Shown one piece after another: positions 42,037 to 50,251 of a stretch of 50,285 nucleotides of DNA; the first letter of the stretch is position 1, and each line of letters begins with the position of its first letter. A program made the translations under genes and the position numbers. Source of the DNA: Candidatus Methylobacter titanis (GTDB lineage Bacteria > Pseudomonadota > Gammaproteobacteria > Methylococcales > Methylomonadaceae). The DNA lies in NCBI GenBank assembly GCA_029946125.1, contig JAQSDX010000025.1, positions 1 through 50,285 of the forward strand, in the 5' to 3' direction. A model generated the notes under the pieces. That model made no database searches. It had not been told where the DNA came from and saw only the letters and a list, made by a program, of their open reading frames with translations.

Positions 42037-44483
42037 TCTTTAATTCTCCAGCAATAATGGATTTTTGGGTTGCGGGCAAAATCTTCCGGTATTGTTGCCG
42101 CGCTGATGTCTTCTACGATGAAATCAGACAATGCCTGCTTGTCGATTTTAAAGCGTCTGAAGTTGGTCGAAAAGTATAGGACACCTCCCGGCGACAGCAA
42201 GGAAATGGCGTTATTAATCAGTTGTACATGGTCGTTTTGTATGTCGAACGCTTCATCCATCCGTTTGGAATTGGAAAAAGTCGGCGGGTCGAGGAAAATC
42301 AAATCGTAGTGTTTACTGGGAAGCTCAGCTTCAGTGGCTAGCCATTCCAGACAATCGGCCTGGATAAATTCATGCGCGCCTACAGGGATGTAGGCGAGGG
42401 GCGTGAGCTGGGAGCGGCAAGCTTCGCCTTCGTTAGCATTCAGCGCCATGTTCTTTTTTGCCCAGTTGATATAGGTGTTGGACATGTCAACAGTGGTCGT
42501 CGATGCAGCGCCACCCATTGCCGCATGAACTGTCGCGCTGCCGGTATAGGCAAACAGGTTTAAAAAGCTTTTGCCTTTGGCCTGTTGTTGAATCATCAGG
42601 CGTATAGGCCGGTGATCGAGGAACAAGCCGGTATCCAGATAATCTTCAAAATTTACCAGTAACTTGCAGCCGCCTTCTTCAATAATGTGAAAACGCCCCT
42701 GATCGTCGTGTTTTTCGTATTGATCGGTACTTTTTTGTTTGCGGCGTATTTTCAGGAACACCTGATCGCTATTGACGCCAAGTACCCGAGGTATTTCGGC
42801 CAACAGCCCCGCCAGTCGCTGATCGGCTTTGTGCTGATCGATGCTTTTGGGTGGTTCGTATTCCTGCACATTGATCCAGGTTTGTTCACCTACAGGGATG
42901 TCGGTGAGGGGCGTGAGCTGGGAGCGGTAAGCTTCGCCTTGGTAAATGTCAACGGCGACCGCGTACTCCGGCAAATCGGCATCATAGACCCGATAGCAGG
43001 TGATATGATTTTGCTTGGCCCATTTGGACAGTTTTTTCAGGTTCTTTTTGAGCCGGTTGGCGAACATCTCGGCAGCGACGGGCTCACTTATATCTCTGTC
43101 TGTAAAGCTTATCGCTCCGAGCTCACGCCCCTTGCCTACATCCCTGTAGGCAATACTTTTCGCGCCCGAAACACTGGCTTCCTTGTCGGTGCCGGTAGTC
43201 TCAAGTTGCGGAGCAGGGCGGGTCTCGGTTGCTTGAGCAATCCGTTGTTCCTGGGCTTTGCTGATCTCGGTCACTTGAGCGATACGCTCTTCCTGCGTTC
43301 TGGCCTTAGGGATGAAGAAATTGCTTTCTTCAATATCCAGACGTAACAGTTTGCATTCAAGCGCGCCATTAAACAGGGTAATCGGCTTTTGTGAGCGGAT
43401 GCCTAAGCGAAAGCCCAGTTCCGGGTTGCTGATGATCATTGCGGCTTTCCAGCCGATAAAATGCGCCTTGAGTGATGCGCCGAATTTTTTGTATAACTCA
43501 GCGGTTTCCTGCTCGTCGCCCAAGCGTTCGCCATAAGGCGGATTGCAGATCAATAGCCCGGGTTTCCAGCTTTCGGCGGGTTCCGCGTCTTCAATATCGC
43601 GGCGTTCGACATGGATTTTATGTTGCAGGCCGGCATTGGCGATATGCGCTAAAGCGGTGTTGACGGTCTGGCGGTTTTGATCGAAGCCCACGATAACGGG
43701 CAGTTTTTCCATACCGATTTTTTTACGTTGTTCGGCTTCAGCACGTAATTTTTTCCAGCATTCGGCATCGTGTTTTTTCCAGCCAATAAAACCGAAATAG
43801 TCGCGTAACAAACCGGGCGCATAATCGGCGGCGATCATCGCGCCTTCCAACAACAGCGTTCCTGAGCCGCACATCGGATCGATTAATGAGCCCTGTTGTT
43901 TGGCGATTTGAGGCCAGCCGCTACGCAGAAGCATCGCCGCCGCCAGATTTTCTTTCATCGGGGCTTTGATGTTGACGTCCCGATACCCGCGACGATGCAG
44001 GCTTTCACCGGAAAGATCCAGGCTGAGCTGGGCAGTTTCGCCATTCAAATAAACGTTAATGCGGATACTGGGCTGTTCGGTATTGATGCTGGGGCGGATT
44101 TGAAACTTGTCCCGCATCTGATCGACGATGGCATCCTTAACTTTTAAAGCGCCAAAGTGGGTATTGTTGATTGCTTCTGAGTTTTTCGCACTGAACGAGA
44201 CCGCAAAGCTGTCTTCAGGATTAATATGCTCAAACCAGTCGATTTTTTGTACGCCGTTATAAAGATCTTCCTGGGTTTTTACCTCGAATGAGCTGAGCAC
44301 CAGTAGGATGCGATTTGCGGTTCTTGACCACAGGCAGGCACGATATGCGGTCTCCAGATCGCCCTGAAAAGCGACCCCGGCCAGAGTGGCCTTGATATGG
44401 GTTATGCCGAGTGCGCGGAGTTCATCGCTAAGGATGGTTTCCATCGCTTTGGGGGTTGTGGCAAATAGTTGGTAAGTGGGCAT
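42033..44483 (-). CDS. rlmKL: RlmKL, bifunctional 23S rRNA methyltransferase with in-frame repeat insertions
   Basis: The start at 44483 (MPTYQLFATTPKAME) fits the family; an upstream GTG adds 12 residues. At 816 residues it is about 100 longer than the E. coli protein. The N-terminal part has the THUMP region and RlmL domain (LIDPMCGSGTLLLEGAMIAAD, LLICNPPYGERLG), the C-terminal part the RlmK domain (LNLFAYTGSATVHAA, LIFLDPPTFSNSKRM). They methylate G2445 and G2069 of 23S rRNA. Three copies of a 50-base palindromic repeat are read in frame, giving GEACRSQLTPLAYIPVG, GEAYRSQLTPLTDIPVG and, inverted, AYRDVGKGRELGAISF. Catalytic motifs are kept, so it is probably active. Confidence 0.94.
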   Translation of the reverse strand: MPTYQLFATTPKAMETILSDELRALGITHIKATLAGVAFQGDLETAYRACLWSRTANRILLVLSSFEVKTQEDLYNGVQKIDWFEHINPEDSFAVSFSAKNSEAINNTHFGALKVKDAIVDQMRDKFQIRPSINTEQPSIRINVYLNGETAQLSLDLSGESLHRRGYRDVNIKAPMKENLAAAMLLRSGWPQIAKQQGSLIDPMCGSGTLLLEGAMIAADYAPGLLRDYFGFIGWKKHDAECWKKLRAEAEQRKKIGMEKLPVIVGFDQNRQTVNTALAHIANAGLQHKIHVERRDIEDAEPAESWKPGLLICNPPYGERLGDEQETAELYKKFGASLKAHFIGWKAAMIISNPELGFRLGIRSQKPITLFNGALECKLLRLDIEESNFFIPKARTQEERIAQVTEISKAQEQRIAQATETRPAPQLETTGTDKEASVSGAKSIAYRDVGKGRELGAISFTDRDISEPVAAEMFANRLKKNLKKLSKWAKQNHITCYRVYDADLPEYAVAVDIYQGEAYRSQLTPLTDIPVGEQTWINVQEYEPPKSIDQHKADQRLAGLLAEIPRVLGVNSDQVFLKIRRKQKSTDQYEKHDDQGRFHIIEEGGCKLLVNFEDYLDTGLFLDHRPIRLMIQQQAKGKSFLNLFAYTGSATVHAAMGGAASTTTVDMSNTYINWAKKNMALNANEGEACRSQLTPLAYIPVGAHEFIQADCLEWLATEAELPSKHYDLIFLDPPTFSNSKRMDEAFDIQNDHVQLINNAISLLSPGGVLYFSTNFRRFKIDKQALSDFIVEDISAATIPEDFARNPKIHYCWRIKE
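42379..42429 (+). repeat. Palindromic repeat, copy 1, in frame in rlmKL
   Basis: Begins CCTACAGGGATGTAGG (a six-pair hairpin with four-base loop), then GCGAGGGGCGTGAGCTGGGA, ending AGCTTCGCCT. It is nearly identical to copy 2 at 42889 and to the reverse complement of copy 3 at 43104. It lies in the C-terminal methyltransferase domain, just before the HEFIQADCLEWL strand. Confidence 0.85.
42889..42939 (+). repeat. Palindromic repeat, copy 2, in frame in rlmKL
   Basis: Same orientation as copy 1, with a few base changes (GATGTCGGTGAGG in place of GATGTAGGCGAGG, AGCGGTAAGC in place of AGCGGCAAGC). It is read as GEAYRSQLTPLTDIPVG in the segment between the two methyltransferase halves. Confidence 0.85.
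43104..43150 (-). repeat. Palindromic repeat, copy 3, inverted, in frame in rlmKL
   Basis: The reverse complement matches copies 1 and 2 with a few substitutions; it ends CCTACATCCCTGTAGG on the plus strand. It is open in this orientation too and encodes AYRDVGKGRELGAISF in the interdomain linker. Confidence 0.8.
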
Positions 44484-44544
44484 AAGAGAGTCAGGCGAAA
44501 GACGAAAGGCTAAGGACACAAGGTAATTACTTTGAATTTATATG

Positions 44545-44595
44545 TCCAAAGCCAGCTTTGGACTCCACACATTGGCGTTCAAGGCTGGCTTTGAA
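44545..44595. repeat. Two related small palindromes between rlmKL and the FKBP gene
   Basis: TCCAAAGCCAGCTTTGGA (44545-44562) and TTCAAGGCTGGCTTTGAA (44578-44595) are each near-perfect palindromes with the shared core CAAAGCC/GGCTTTG. They lie 15 bases apart in a gap between same-strand genes. Their role is not known. Confidence 0.5.
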
Positions 44596-44694
44596 TCGAT
44601 AGAACGGATGAACGGGTACTATTGAGGCTAAGTAGTTTAAAGACAATAAATGCAAAGCAACGGCTTTTTTGCCCTTCGCCTTTAGCCTGCTTTT

Positions 44695-45177
44695 TTATTG
44701 AATCTTGATCAGCTCAACATCAAAGATCAATGCGGCATTCGGACCGATTGCACGGCCTGCGCCTTGCTCGCCATAAGCAAGTTCTGACGGAATATAAAAG
44801 CGGTATTTTGCGCCTTCTTTCATTAATTGTACGCCCTCAGTCCATCCTGCTATTACCCGATTTAGTGGGAATGTGGCTGGTTCGCCTCGGCTGTAGGAGC
44901 TGTCAAATTCTTCACCATCAAGGGTTGTGCCTTTGTAATGCACGGTAACGCTATCAGTAGCTGAAGGTGAAGTAGCGCCTGTTCCAGGTGTTAATACCTC
45001 ATATTGCAAGCCGGTTGCTGTCGTTACAATATTGGGTTTTTTAGTATTTTCTGCAAGAAAGGCGGTTCCTGCTGATTTATTTTCTTCAGGGGTGGTGGCA
45101 TTGGCCATTGAAAACATAGTAAATCCTATAAGAAGAACGGTGACGATTGAAAGAACTTGAGTTTGAATTTTTCTCAC
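44695..45177 (-). CDS. FKBP-type peptidyl-prolyl isomerase, secreted
   Basis: I take the GTG at 45177, with AAAGGGC upstream, giving 160 residues that start with a signal peptide (RKIQTQVLSIVTVLLIGF, cleaved near ANA). A short acidic spacer follows, then one FKBP domain (about 55-160): VTVHYKGTTLDGEEFDSSYSRG, FPLNRVIAGWTEGVQLMKEGA, and IPSELAYGEQGAG. It is a periplasmic or membrane-tethered folding helper like FklB/FkpA but with a short N-terminal region. A longer start at TTG 45228 would overlap the next gene and is less likely. Confidence 0.9.
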   Translation of the reverse strand: MRKIQTQVLSIVTVLLIGFTMFSMANATTPEENKSAGTAFLAENTKKPNIVTTATGLQYEVLTPGTGATSPSATDSVTVHYKGTTLDGEEFDSSYSRGEPATFPLNRVIAGWTEGVQLMKEGAKYRFYIPSELAYGEQGAGRAIGPNAALIFDVELIKIQ

Positions 45178-45212
45178 GATTTTTGCCCTTTGTTTACGTA
45201 AAAAATGATAGT

Positions 45213-45812
45213 TTACCAAAAAAACCAACTTTCGCTTTGTAATTCCTTTTCACAGGTACCTAATTGACGTTGAAATAATGTTGCCCGCTTGGCGACTTTG
45301 ATAGCAACTTGCTGTAACCACGGTTTTTGCAAAAAACTTTTGCGATGAAAGCCGCCATGACCTTCATGATAGGCGAGGTATAAATTTTTGGCGTCCAGTT
45401 TCGATATGCCTAAGCGAGCGTGGCTGATGTTACAATACCAGCCGATAAAATCGCTGGCATCGGCAAAGTCATCACGATCCGCTCCCCAGCTGCCGACTTT
45501 GTTTTGATAGCCATCCCAGGTTTCATCTTTGGCTTGGGCGTAGCCATAAGCGCTACTGGCTCTGGGCAGCGGAATAAATCCCAGAAACCAAGGGCGTGGC
45601 GGTTGTGCATCGGCAACAAAGCGTGATTCCTGATGCATGATCGCCATTTGAATGTGGATAGGTACCCCCCATTTCTCAAATGAGTTTTTAGCGTCATCAT
45701 ACCAATCGTCTTTTTCTCTGAAAGTGGAGCATATATTGTCACTGTTTTTAGGCGGAAGTGCTGTGCAGGCCGCCAAAGAGAGTAACAAGAGCGGGATTAA
45801 GGACTTTTTCAT
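45213..45812 (-). CDS. Lytic transglycosylase-like lipoprotein
   Basis: 199 residues from the ATG at 45812. The signal ends in LSLAAC, so Cys16 is probably lipidated. The catalytic glutamate is in AIMHQESRFVADAQ, followed by SAYGYAQAKDETWDGYQ and LYLAYHEGHGGFHR, as in SLT-type transglycosylases, which cut peptidoglycan strands. It resembles the small, EtgA-like group. The FKBP gene begins 35 bases after the stop on the same strand. Confidence 0.85.
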   Translation of the reverse strand: MKKSLIPLLLLSLAACTALPPKNSDNICSTFREKDDWYDDAKNSFEKWGVPIHIQMAIMHQESRFVADAQPPRPWFLGFIPLPRASSAYGYAQAKDETWDGYQNKVGSWGADRDDFADASDFIGWYCNISHARLGISKLDAKNLYLAYHEGHGGFHRKSFLQKPWLQQVAIKVAKRATLFQRQLGTCEKELQSESWFFW

Positions 45813-45970
45813 GTTGAACAGAGTTAAGTAAGATTGAGATGATGTAGGCGATAAAAATAATTTCAATAGAAAAGAAAACAAAATAACGCAGGCACTATAA
45901 TTGCTCCTAATAACCTTGTACAGTGTATTTGATCAACAGCATAACACGGATAATCAGAGAGGAAAGTGAG

Positions 45971-46588
45971 GTGAATTTAGATGTGAATCGGCCCTATAGA
46001 AAAAACGTAATGTCGGATGGTTTGATTTACATGGGGGGAGAAGAACGGGAAATTACTATTAAAAATATTTCGTTAACCGGCGTGCTTGCAGAATTAAAGT
46101 GTGATCAGGCAAGTAGCGATGTCAAAGAGATTTTTAATATGCTGTCAGCATCGACTACGATAGATTTATATCTTCCGGAAATGCGTTTAGCGGGTGAAGC
46201 AGAAGTGGTCCGGGTTGATATGTTCGATGATTATATATTGCTTGGACTGGAATTTAAAAGTGTTGTTTATGACATAGATAATCAGCTGTACAAGAGGAAG
46301 GTCTATAGAAAAAACATGACGGCTCCAGGCAAAATTCTGTTGGATGGGAAATATCGAGAGTTTACTGCCGTCAATGTTTCGGTGGACGGATTAATGATTA
46401 GTGTTGCTGAATCCATAACCGTCGAACCGGGCCAGATAACGATATTTGAATTTGAGCAGTTGGCGTTGGAAGGTGAGATAAAAGTGATGTGGGTTGAAGG
46501 TATCGATGATGGCAGAACATTGCTTGGTTTAGAATATGTACATATGGAAAGAACTGCTATTAAGGGGATACCTCGTTTTGCCCGCTAA
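45971..46588 (+). CDS. PilZ-like protein with two repeated domains
   Basis: I choose the GTG at 45971, which has GAGGAA upstream, giving 205 residues. The two halves look alike: VNRPYRKNVMSDGLIYMGG with EITIKNISLTGVLAEL, then VYRKNMTAPGKILLDGK with FTAVNVSVDGLMISV. Each has the N-x-S-x-x-G mark of PilZ domains, which bind cyclic di-GMP through an RxxxR and a D/NxSxxG motif. The arginine motif is weak in both (RPYRK and YRK), so binding is uncertain. The gene ends 29 bases inside the converging hydrolase gene. Confidence 0.75.
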   Translation: MNLDVNRPYRKNVMSDGLIYMGGEEREITIKNISLTGVLAELKCDQASSDVKEIFNMLSASTTIDLYLPEMRLAGEAEVVRVDMFDDYILLGLEFKSVVYDIDNQLYKRKVYRKNMTAPGKILLDGKYREFTAVNVSVDGLMISVAESITVEPGQITIFEFEQLALEGEIKVMWVEGIDDGRTLLGLEYVHMERTAIKGIPRFAR

Positions 46589-47381
46589 CAAACTGCATAA
46601 CCTCCTGCCACCAGAGAAGCGCTTGATTTAGCGGCAATCTGTTGTGGCTCGCATCCTTAAATGACCAGAGTTTCTTAGGATGATGTAGCGCCGCGAACAG
46701 CATTAAGCTGTGCTTATTGGGGATGATTTCATCTTTCTCGGCCAGTAATATCGCCGTATTTCCCGAGTAATTTTGCAGGTTTTTAATGTTGTCGAATGTG
46801 TCTTTGATTAACCATTTGGCAGGGAAAAACCAGTAATGGTGTTGGGCAATATCAGCCATGCTGTTAAACGGCGTGACCAAGACAATGCCTTTAACCGGAA
46901 CCTGCCCGCTCTGCACGATGCCGCAGGCCACGCCTCCACCCAGTGATTCGCCCCACAGAAAAACAGGGCCGCCAAAATCGTTCAAGGCCTGTTGTGCGGT
47001 TTGGATGCCATCGGCAATCAACGCCTGTTCCGATGGCGAGCCGTTTCTGGCGGCGTAGCCCGGATACTCGGCCAGGATCACCCGGTAACCTTGGTTTTCC
47101 AATGCATCCAGATAATAAGTCCGGTCGGTTGCCGATCCGGCATTGCCATGAAAAACGATAACTGTACCCTTGTTGGTTATTTGGGATGTTTTGGCGATCA
47201 GTCCCCGATAATTATCCGTTGACGGCCAGAGCTTCAGGTTGGCTTGATCCGCCCGCTGTTGTTGACCTTCAATTGAATAGGTATCGGGGAAATAGATCAT
47301 TTTTCGTTGGAATAGAAAAACTATCAGCAGGAGCAGTAAGTAGGTTAGCAGAATTGAAAGCATAGGTTTAAATGTTGGCAT
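46560..47381 (-). CDS. Alpha/beta hydrolase, membrane-anchored
   Basis: 273 residues. One N-terminal helix (LSILLTYLLLLLIVFLF) anchors it. The catalytic set is Ser146 in GESLGGG, Asp217 in AEKDEI and His246 in ASHNRLP, with the oxyanion motif HGNAGS (78-83). It resembles the ABHD13/YfhR-like group of bacterial hydrolases. The substrate is unknown, perhaps an ester or peptide. It overlaps the PilZ-like gene tail to tail. The toxin gene ends 6 bases before its start. Confidence 0.88.
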   Translation of the reverse strand: MPTFKPMLSILLTYLLLLLIVFLFQRKMIYFPDTYSIEGQQQRADQANLKLWPSTDNYRGLIAKTSQITNKGTVIVFHGNAGSATDRTYYLDALENQGYRVILAEYPGYAARNGSPSEQALIADGIQTAQQALNDFGGPVFLWGESLGGGVACGIVQSGQVPVKGIVLVTPFNSMADIAQHHYWFFPAKWLIKDTFDNIKNLQNYSGNTAILLAEKDEIIPNKHSLMLFAALHHPKKLWSFKDASHNRLPLNQALLWWQEVMQFVSGQNEVSP

Positions 47382-47387
47382 TTTTTG

Positions 47388-47705
47388 TTAGCTGGGGCCT
47401 TGTGCTCGATCATCCAGCAAATATTTCCGGAGTTGCCTCTCTCCTCGCATAACATAAACTATGTAGACATTGTCTTGATCGACGCGATATAAAATTCGGC
47501 AGGGGCCAACGATGATTTCACGATACGTTGAGCGCTCTAATTCTGGAGGCATACGGCCTGATTCTGGAAACTGCTCAAGACGGTCAACACTGGAAAATAC
47601 CTGTTTAACCAAGCGGCGTGCCGCATCGGGTTTATCAAGCGTAATGTATTCGGCAATTTCATTCAAGTCTAATAAAGCCGGCTCGGTCCAGATTATTTGA
47701 GCCAT
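47388..47705 (-). CDS. RelE/ParE-family toxin
   Basis: 105 residues with the ParE/RelE fold pattern: IIWTEPALLDLNEIAEYI, DRLEQFPESGRMPPEL, and YREIIVGPCRILYRVDQDNVYIVYVMRGERQL. Such toxins either cut mRNA at the ribosome or block gyrase; ParE is favoured by the FPESGR and YR-motif arrangement. The gene overlaps the antitoxin end by 13 bases, as in most TA pairs. Confidence 0.9.
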   Translation of the reverse strand: MAQIIWTEPALLDLNEIAEYITLDKPDAARRLVKQVFSSVDRLEQFPESGRMPPELERSTYREIIVGPCRILYRVDQDNVYIVYVMRGERQLRKYLLDDRAQGPS

Positions 47706-47950
47706 TTACTCATTTTCTCTTTTGCTTCCGATTGGCTATAGGTGCGATTTTCCAAAATGGCCGTTTCCCCTTTCGCTATACCTTCAAGAAGATGTATACG
47801 ACTTTGCATAAGCTCATAATCATCGACATCTATCAGGTAGGCCGACGGTTGACCATGTTCGGTTATTAAAACAGGCTCTTTAGATTCATGCAGTTCGGCA
47901 AGAATTTTGGTGGCCTGACGTTTTAGGGTGGTAACGAGTTCTATTTTCAT
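47693..47950 (-). CDS. Phd/YefM-family antitoxin
   Basis: 85 residues: VTTLKRQATKILAELHESKEPVLITEHGQPSAYLIDVDDYE is the Phd DNA-binding and dimer part, followed by a short C-terminal toxin-binding stretch. It precedes and overlaps the toxin, the standard order, and would repress its own promoter at about 47950-47990. Confidence 0.92.
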   Translation of the reverse strand: MKIELVTTLKRQATKILAELHESKEPVLITEHGQPSAYLIDVDDYELMQSRIHLLEGIAKGETAILENRTYSQSEAKEKMSKWLK

Positions 47951-48002
47951 AAGAAGTAATACTAAACTATCACTTTAGGTTTTGCAAAAACTTATCCCAG
48001 TC

Positions 48003-48040
48003 AGGTGGTGTATTGCCTAGCGGCGAATCCACCCTACAAG
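48003..48040. repeat. Dispersed repeat piece
   Basis: On the minus strand this reads TAGGGTGGATTCGCCGCTAG then GCAATACACCACC, a short inverted arrangement (GGTGG/CCACC ends) like intergenic repeats common in gammaproteobacterial genomes. A TTATCCACC follows immediately. Only one copy is in the window, so the class is a guess. Confidence 0.35.
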
Positions 48041-48237
48041 TTATCCACCTTATAGCGTTACAGCGAAAATTTATGAAATCGGTGATAAGGGTCACATAAG
48101 CTGATATTTATGTCTTATGCTTACCAGCTTTGCTTGACAACTAAAACGCTTTAATTGCTTAATGCCTCGGCGGTAGGTAATCGGGTTTACCACTAATTTC
48201 TTTTCAAATTTAAAAATCCTTGCGGAGGGGACATGTT

Positions 48238-48978
48238 ATGAACATACGTAAAAAATATTCCAAAAAGTTGTTTCTGCCAGTACTACTCGGCACTTTGGTG
48301 GCCGGGGGCGCAATCGCCTCTGGTCAGACACCGGTATACCTTGGCAGCACTGATACTTTTGCGATTCTGAGCCAAAGCGGAATCACCAACATTTATCGAT
48401 CCGCTATTGTTGGGGATATTGGGGCGAGCCCCATAACCGGTGCAGCGATCCTTCTCACCTGCGGGGAAGTATCGGGGAATATATACGCAGCCGATGCAGC
48501 TGGTCCTCTCCCCTGCGCGGTGACTAACCCTAGCTTTCTGAGCTTGGCTGTGGGCGACATGGGATTCGCGTACGATGACGCTGCAGGACGACTTTTACCT
48601 GATTTCACTGAACTGGGTGCCGGTGAAATTGGCGGGCTAACCCTCACTCCCGGCCTCTACAAATGGTCTACGAATCTTAAGATTAGCACGGATGTTACGC
48701 TCTCGGGAGGGCCAACCGATGTCTGGATCTTCCAGGTGGCGGGAACGCTGAACCAGGCCAACGCTACGCGGGTGACGCTGACCGGTGGCGCCTTGGCCAA
48801 GAACATCTTCTGGCAGGTCGCTGGCGCGGTGGCTCTTGGAACCAATGCACACTTTGAGGGCGTCGTACTGGGTAAAAAAATGATCTCCGTGAACACGGGA
48901 ACATCGGTCAACGGCAGACTGTTGGCACAGACTGCGGTCACCCTTCAGATGAATGCGATTACCGAACCCGCCCAGTAA
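48238..48978 (+). CDS. DUF3494 ice-binding-like protein, secreted
   Basis: 246 residues from the ATG at 48238, with GGAGGGG 7 bases upstream. A signal peptide (about 1-28, LFLPVLLGTLVAGGAIA) precedes one DUF3494 beta-helix domain: LGSTDTFAILSQSGITN, SAIVGDIGASP, LTPGLYKWSTN, DVWIFQVAGTL and NIFWQVAGAVALGTN. These proteins bind ice or serve as adhesin tips in cold-living microbes. The whole mature part is this domain. It has its own terminator. The gene lies next to an IS110 element, so transfer is possible. Confidence 0.92.
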   Translation: MNIRKKYSKKLFLPVLLGTLVAGGAIASGQTPVYLGSTDTFAILSQSGITNIYRSAIVGDIGASPITGAAILLTCGEVSGNIYAADAAGPLPCAVTNPSFLSLAVGDMGFAYDDAAGRLLPDFTELGAGEIGGLTLTPGLYKWSTNLKISTDVTLSGGPTDVWIFQVAGTLNQANATRVTLTGGALAKNIFWQVAGAVALGTNAHFEGVVLGKKMISVNTGTSVNGRLLAQTAVTLQMNAITEPAQ

Positions 48979-49028
48979 GGACGCATGCCGCTCATGTGGG
49001 TTTGACATCTACCCACACCGGTAATATT

Positions 49029-49066
49029 AAAAGGGTTACAGATTTCGATCTATAACCCTTTTATTT
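49029..49066 (+). terminator. Terminator of the DUF3494 gene
   Basis: AAAAGGGTTA (49029-49038) pairs with TAACCCTTTT (49053-49062) around a 14-base loop, followed by ATTTT. It lies 51 bases after the stop codon. Confidence 0.8.
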
Positions 49067-49113
49067 TACCCTCCGCTTCCTGCTCGTGGAATCAAGGTTC
49101 CTGTCACGGCCGT

Positions 49114-49204
49114 AGGTTGGGCAGAGCACCGCGAAGCCCAATACGTCAGCCATTGAAAAGGCAATAGCTTTAATTGTTGGGCTTCATTGTATTCAGCCCA
49201 ACCT
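49114..49204. repeat. Nested palindromic repeat (REP/MITE-like)
   Basis: AGGTTGGGC (49114-49122) pairs with GCCCAACCT (49196-49204), and inside it GAAGCCCAA (49133-49141) pairs with TTGGGCTTC (49177-49185). Such GTAGGTTGGGC...GCCCAAC pieces are scattered between genes in many beta- and gammaproteobacteria. Confidence 0.65.
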
Positions 49205-49254
49205 TGTATATTAAACACATCTCTTAAACGCAGGATTATTTAACCCGAAAAGTT

Positions 49255-49470
49255 ATATAGTGGTAACTGATTTTTCTGGGGAAGCCGCCCCGACCTTAAG
49301 CCTTGAGCTTGTTCGTAGATTGGCTCCCCACCCTCGTCATCCATGCCGCGGAGTATCTGAGACCTGTAAGCTTAAAGCTTCTGAGTCTGCATTCGCAAGG
49401 ACGGTAGGTGAAGTGTCAGGGTTGGGAAACCAGTCATCATCATAACAAAATAATAACAGAGAGATGAAAA
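49255..49470 (+). ncRNA. Candidate IS110 bridge-RNA leader
   Basis: In IS110 elements the non-coding part before the transposase makes a bridge RNA with target- and donor-recognition loops. Here 200 or so bases before the transposase are structured: GGGGAAGCC pairs with GGCTCCCC across about 40 bases, GGGGAAGCCGCCCC can form a small hairpin, and AAGCTTAAAGCTT is palindromic. The placement fits; the fold is not computed. Confidence 0.35.
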
Positions 49471-49471
49471 T

Positions 49472-50251
49472 ATGAATTATGCAGGTATTGATGTTAGCCA
49501 CAAAAACGTTGTTATCGTGGTCAGTGTAAAAGGCAAAGCCCGTAAAGCCAAAACCTTTGAAAATACGCCATCCGGTCATAAGGCTATCATTCAATTGTTA
49601 TCAAAATTAAAAGGGGAATCAAGAGTTTGTCTTGAAGCCACTGGTATTTATCATTTTGATTTAGCCGTCGCTTTGAGCCGCGCTGAAGGTGTTGAAGTCA
49701 TGGTGATCAATCCAAAGGTATCGCATAACTTTGCCAAGGTGTTGATGAAGCGCAGTAAAACCGATGCAGTTGATGCTGAAATCTTGGCGATTTATAGCGA
49801 AAGAATGCCTTTTGAGGCTTGGTGTCGCCCAGCGGATGAAAATATTGCTTTAAGAGCGTTTTCCCGCAGAATTGCCGCTTTAAGCAAGCAAAAGACCCAA
49901 ACCAAAAACCAGCTTCATGCCTTAAAAGCGACCGAGGAAACCCCAGTATTAGTGATTGGACATATTGAGGCATTGATCGAACTATTGGAAACACAAATCG
50001 ACGCTCACCGGGAAAGTGCGGTTGAATTAATCCAGCAGCACGAACAGCTAGCCGAAGCCTTTGCATTAGTCACTAGCATTAAAGGAATTGCCCAAGCCAG
50101 TGGCATTCAAATATTGGCGGAGTTGATGATATTGCCGCAGGACATGACGGCAAGGCAATGGGTTGCTTACGCGGGTTTAGATCCACGTGTCTTTGAGTCT
50201 GGAAGTAGTGTCTCAAAAAAACCGCGTATCACTCGATGTTCAAGTTTTTAA
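49472..50251 (+). pseudogene. IS110-family transposase, 3'-truncated
   Basis: 259 residues. The RuvC-like DEDD set is present: GIDVSHK (Asp7), LEATGIYH (Glu55), and KTDAVDAE (Asp98, Asp101). The C-terminal part has GIAQASGIQILAEL and ARQWVAYAGLDPRVFESGSS, the region with the catalytic serine. After KKPRITR the expected continuation (a GN-x-x-LR stretch) is missing and the frame stops four residues later. Family members are usually 320 or more residues, so this copy is probably inactive. The downstream bases do not restore it in another frame. Confidence 0.85.

Larger units (their letters stand above)
48979..49471. other. Non-coding region: terminator, palindromic repeat, IS110 leader
   Basis: 493 bases without a gene. 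It contains a rho-independent terminator (49029-49066), a nested palindromic repeat (49114-49204) and the upstream part of the IS110 element, which may hold a bridge RNA (about 49255-49470). Confidence 0.6.

Noticed and set aside
42687-43346. 219-residue plus-strand open frame
   Set aside because: It lies antisense within rlmKL, whose protein motifs are unmistakable; the frame is open by chance and because of the repeats.
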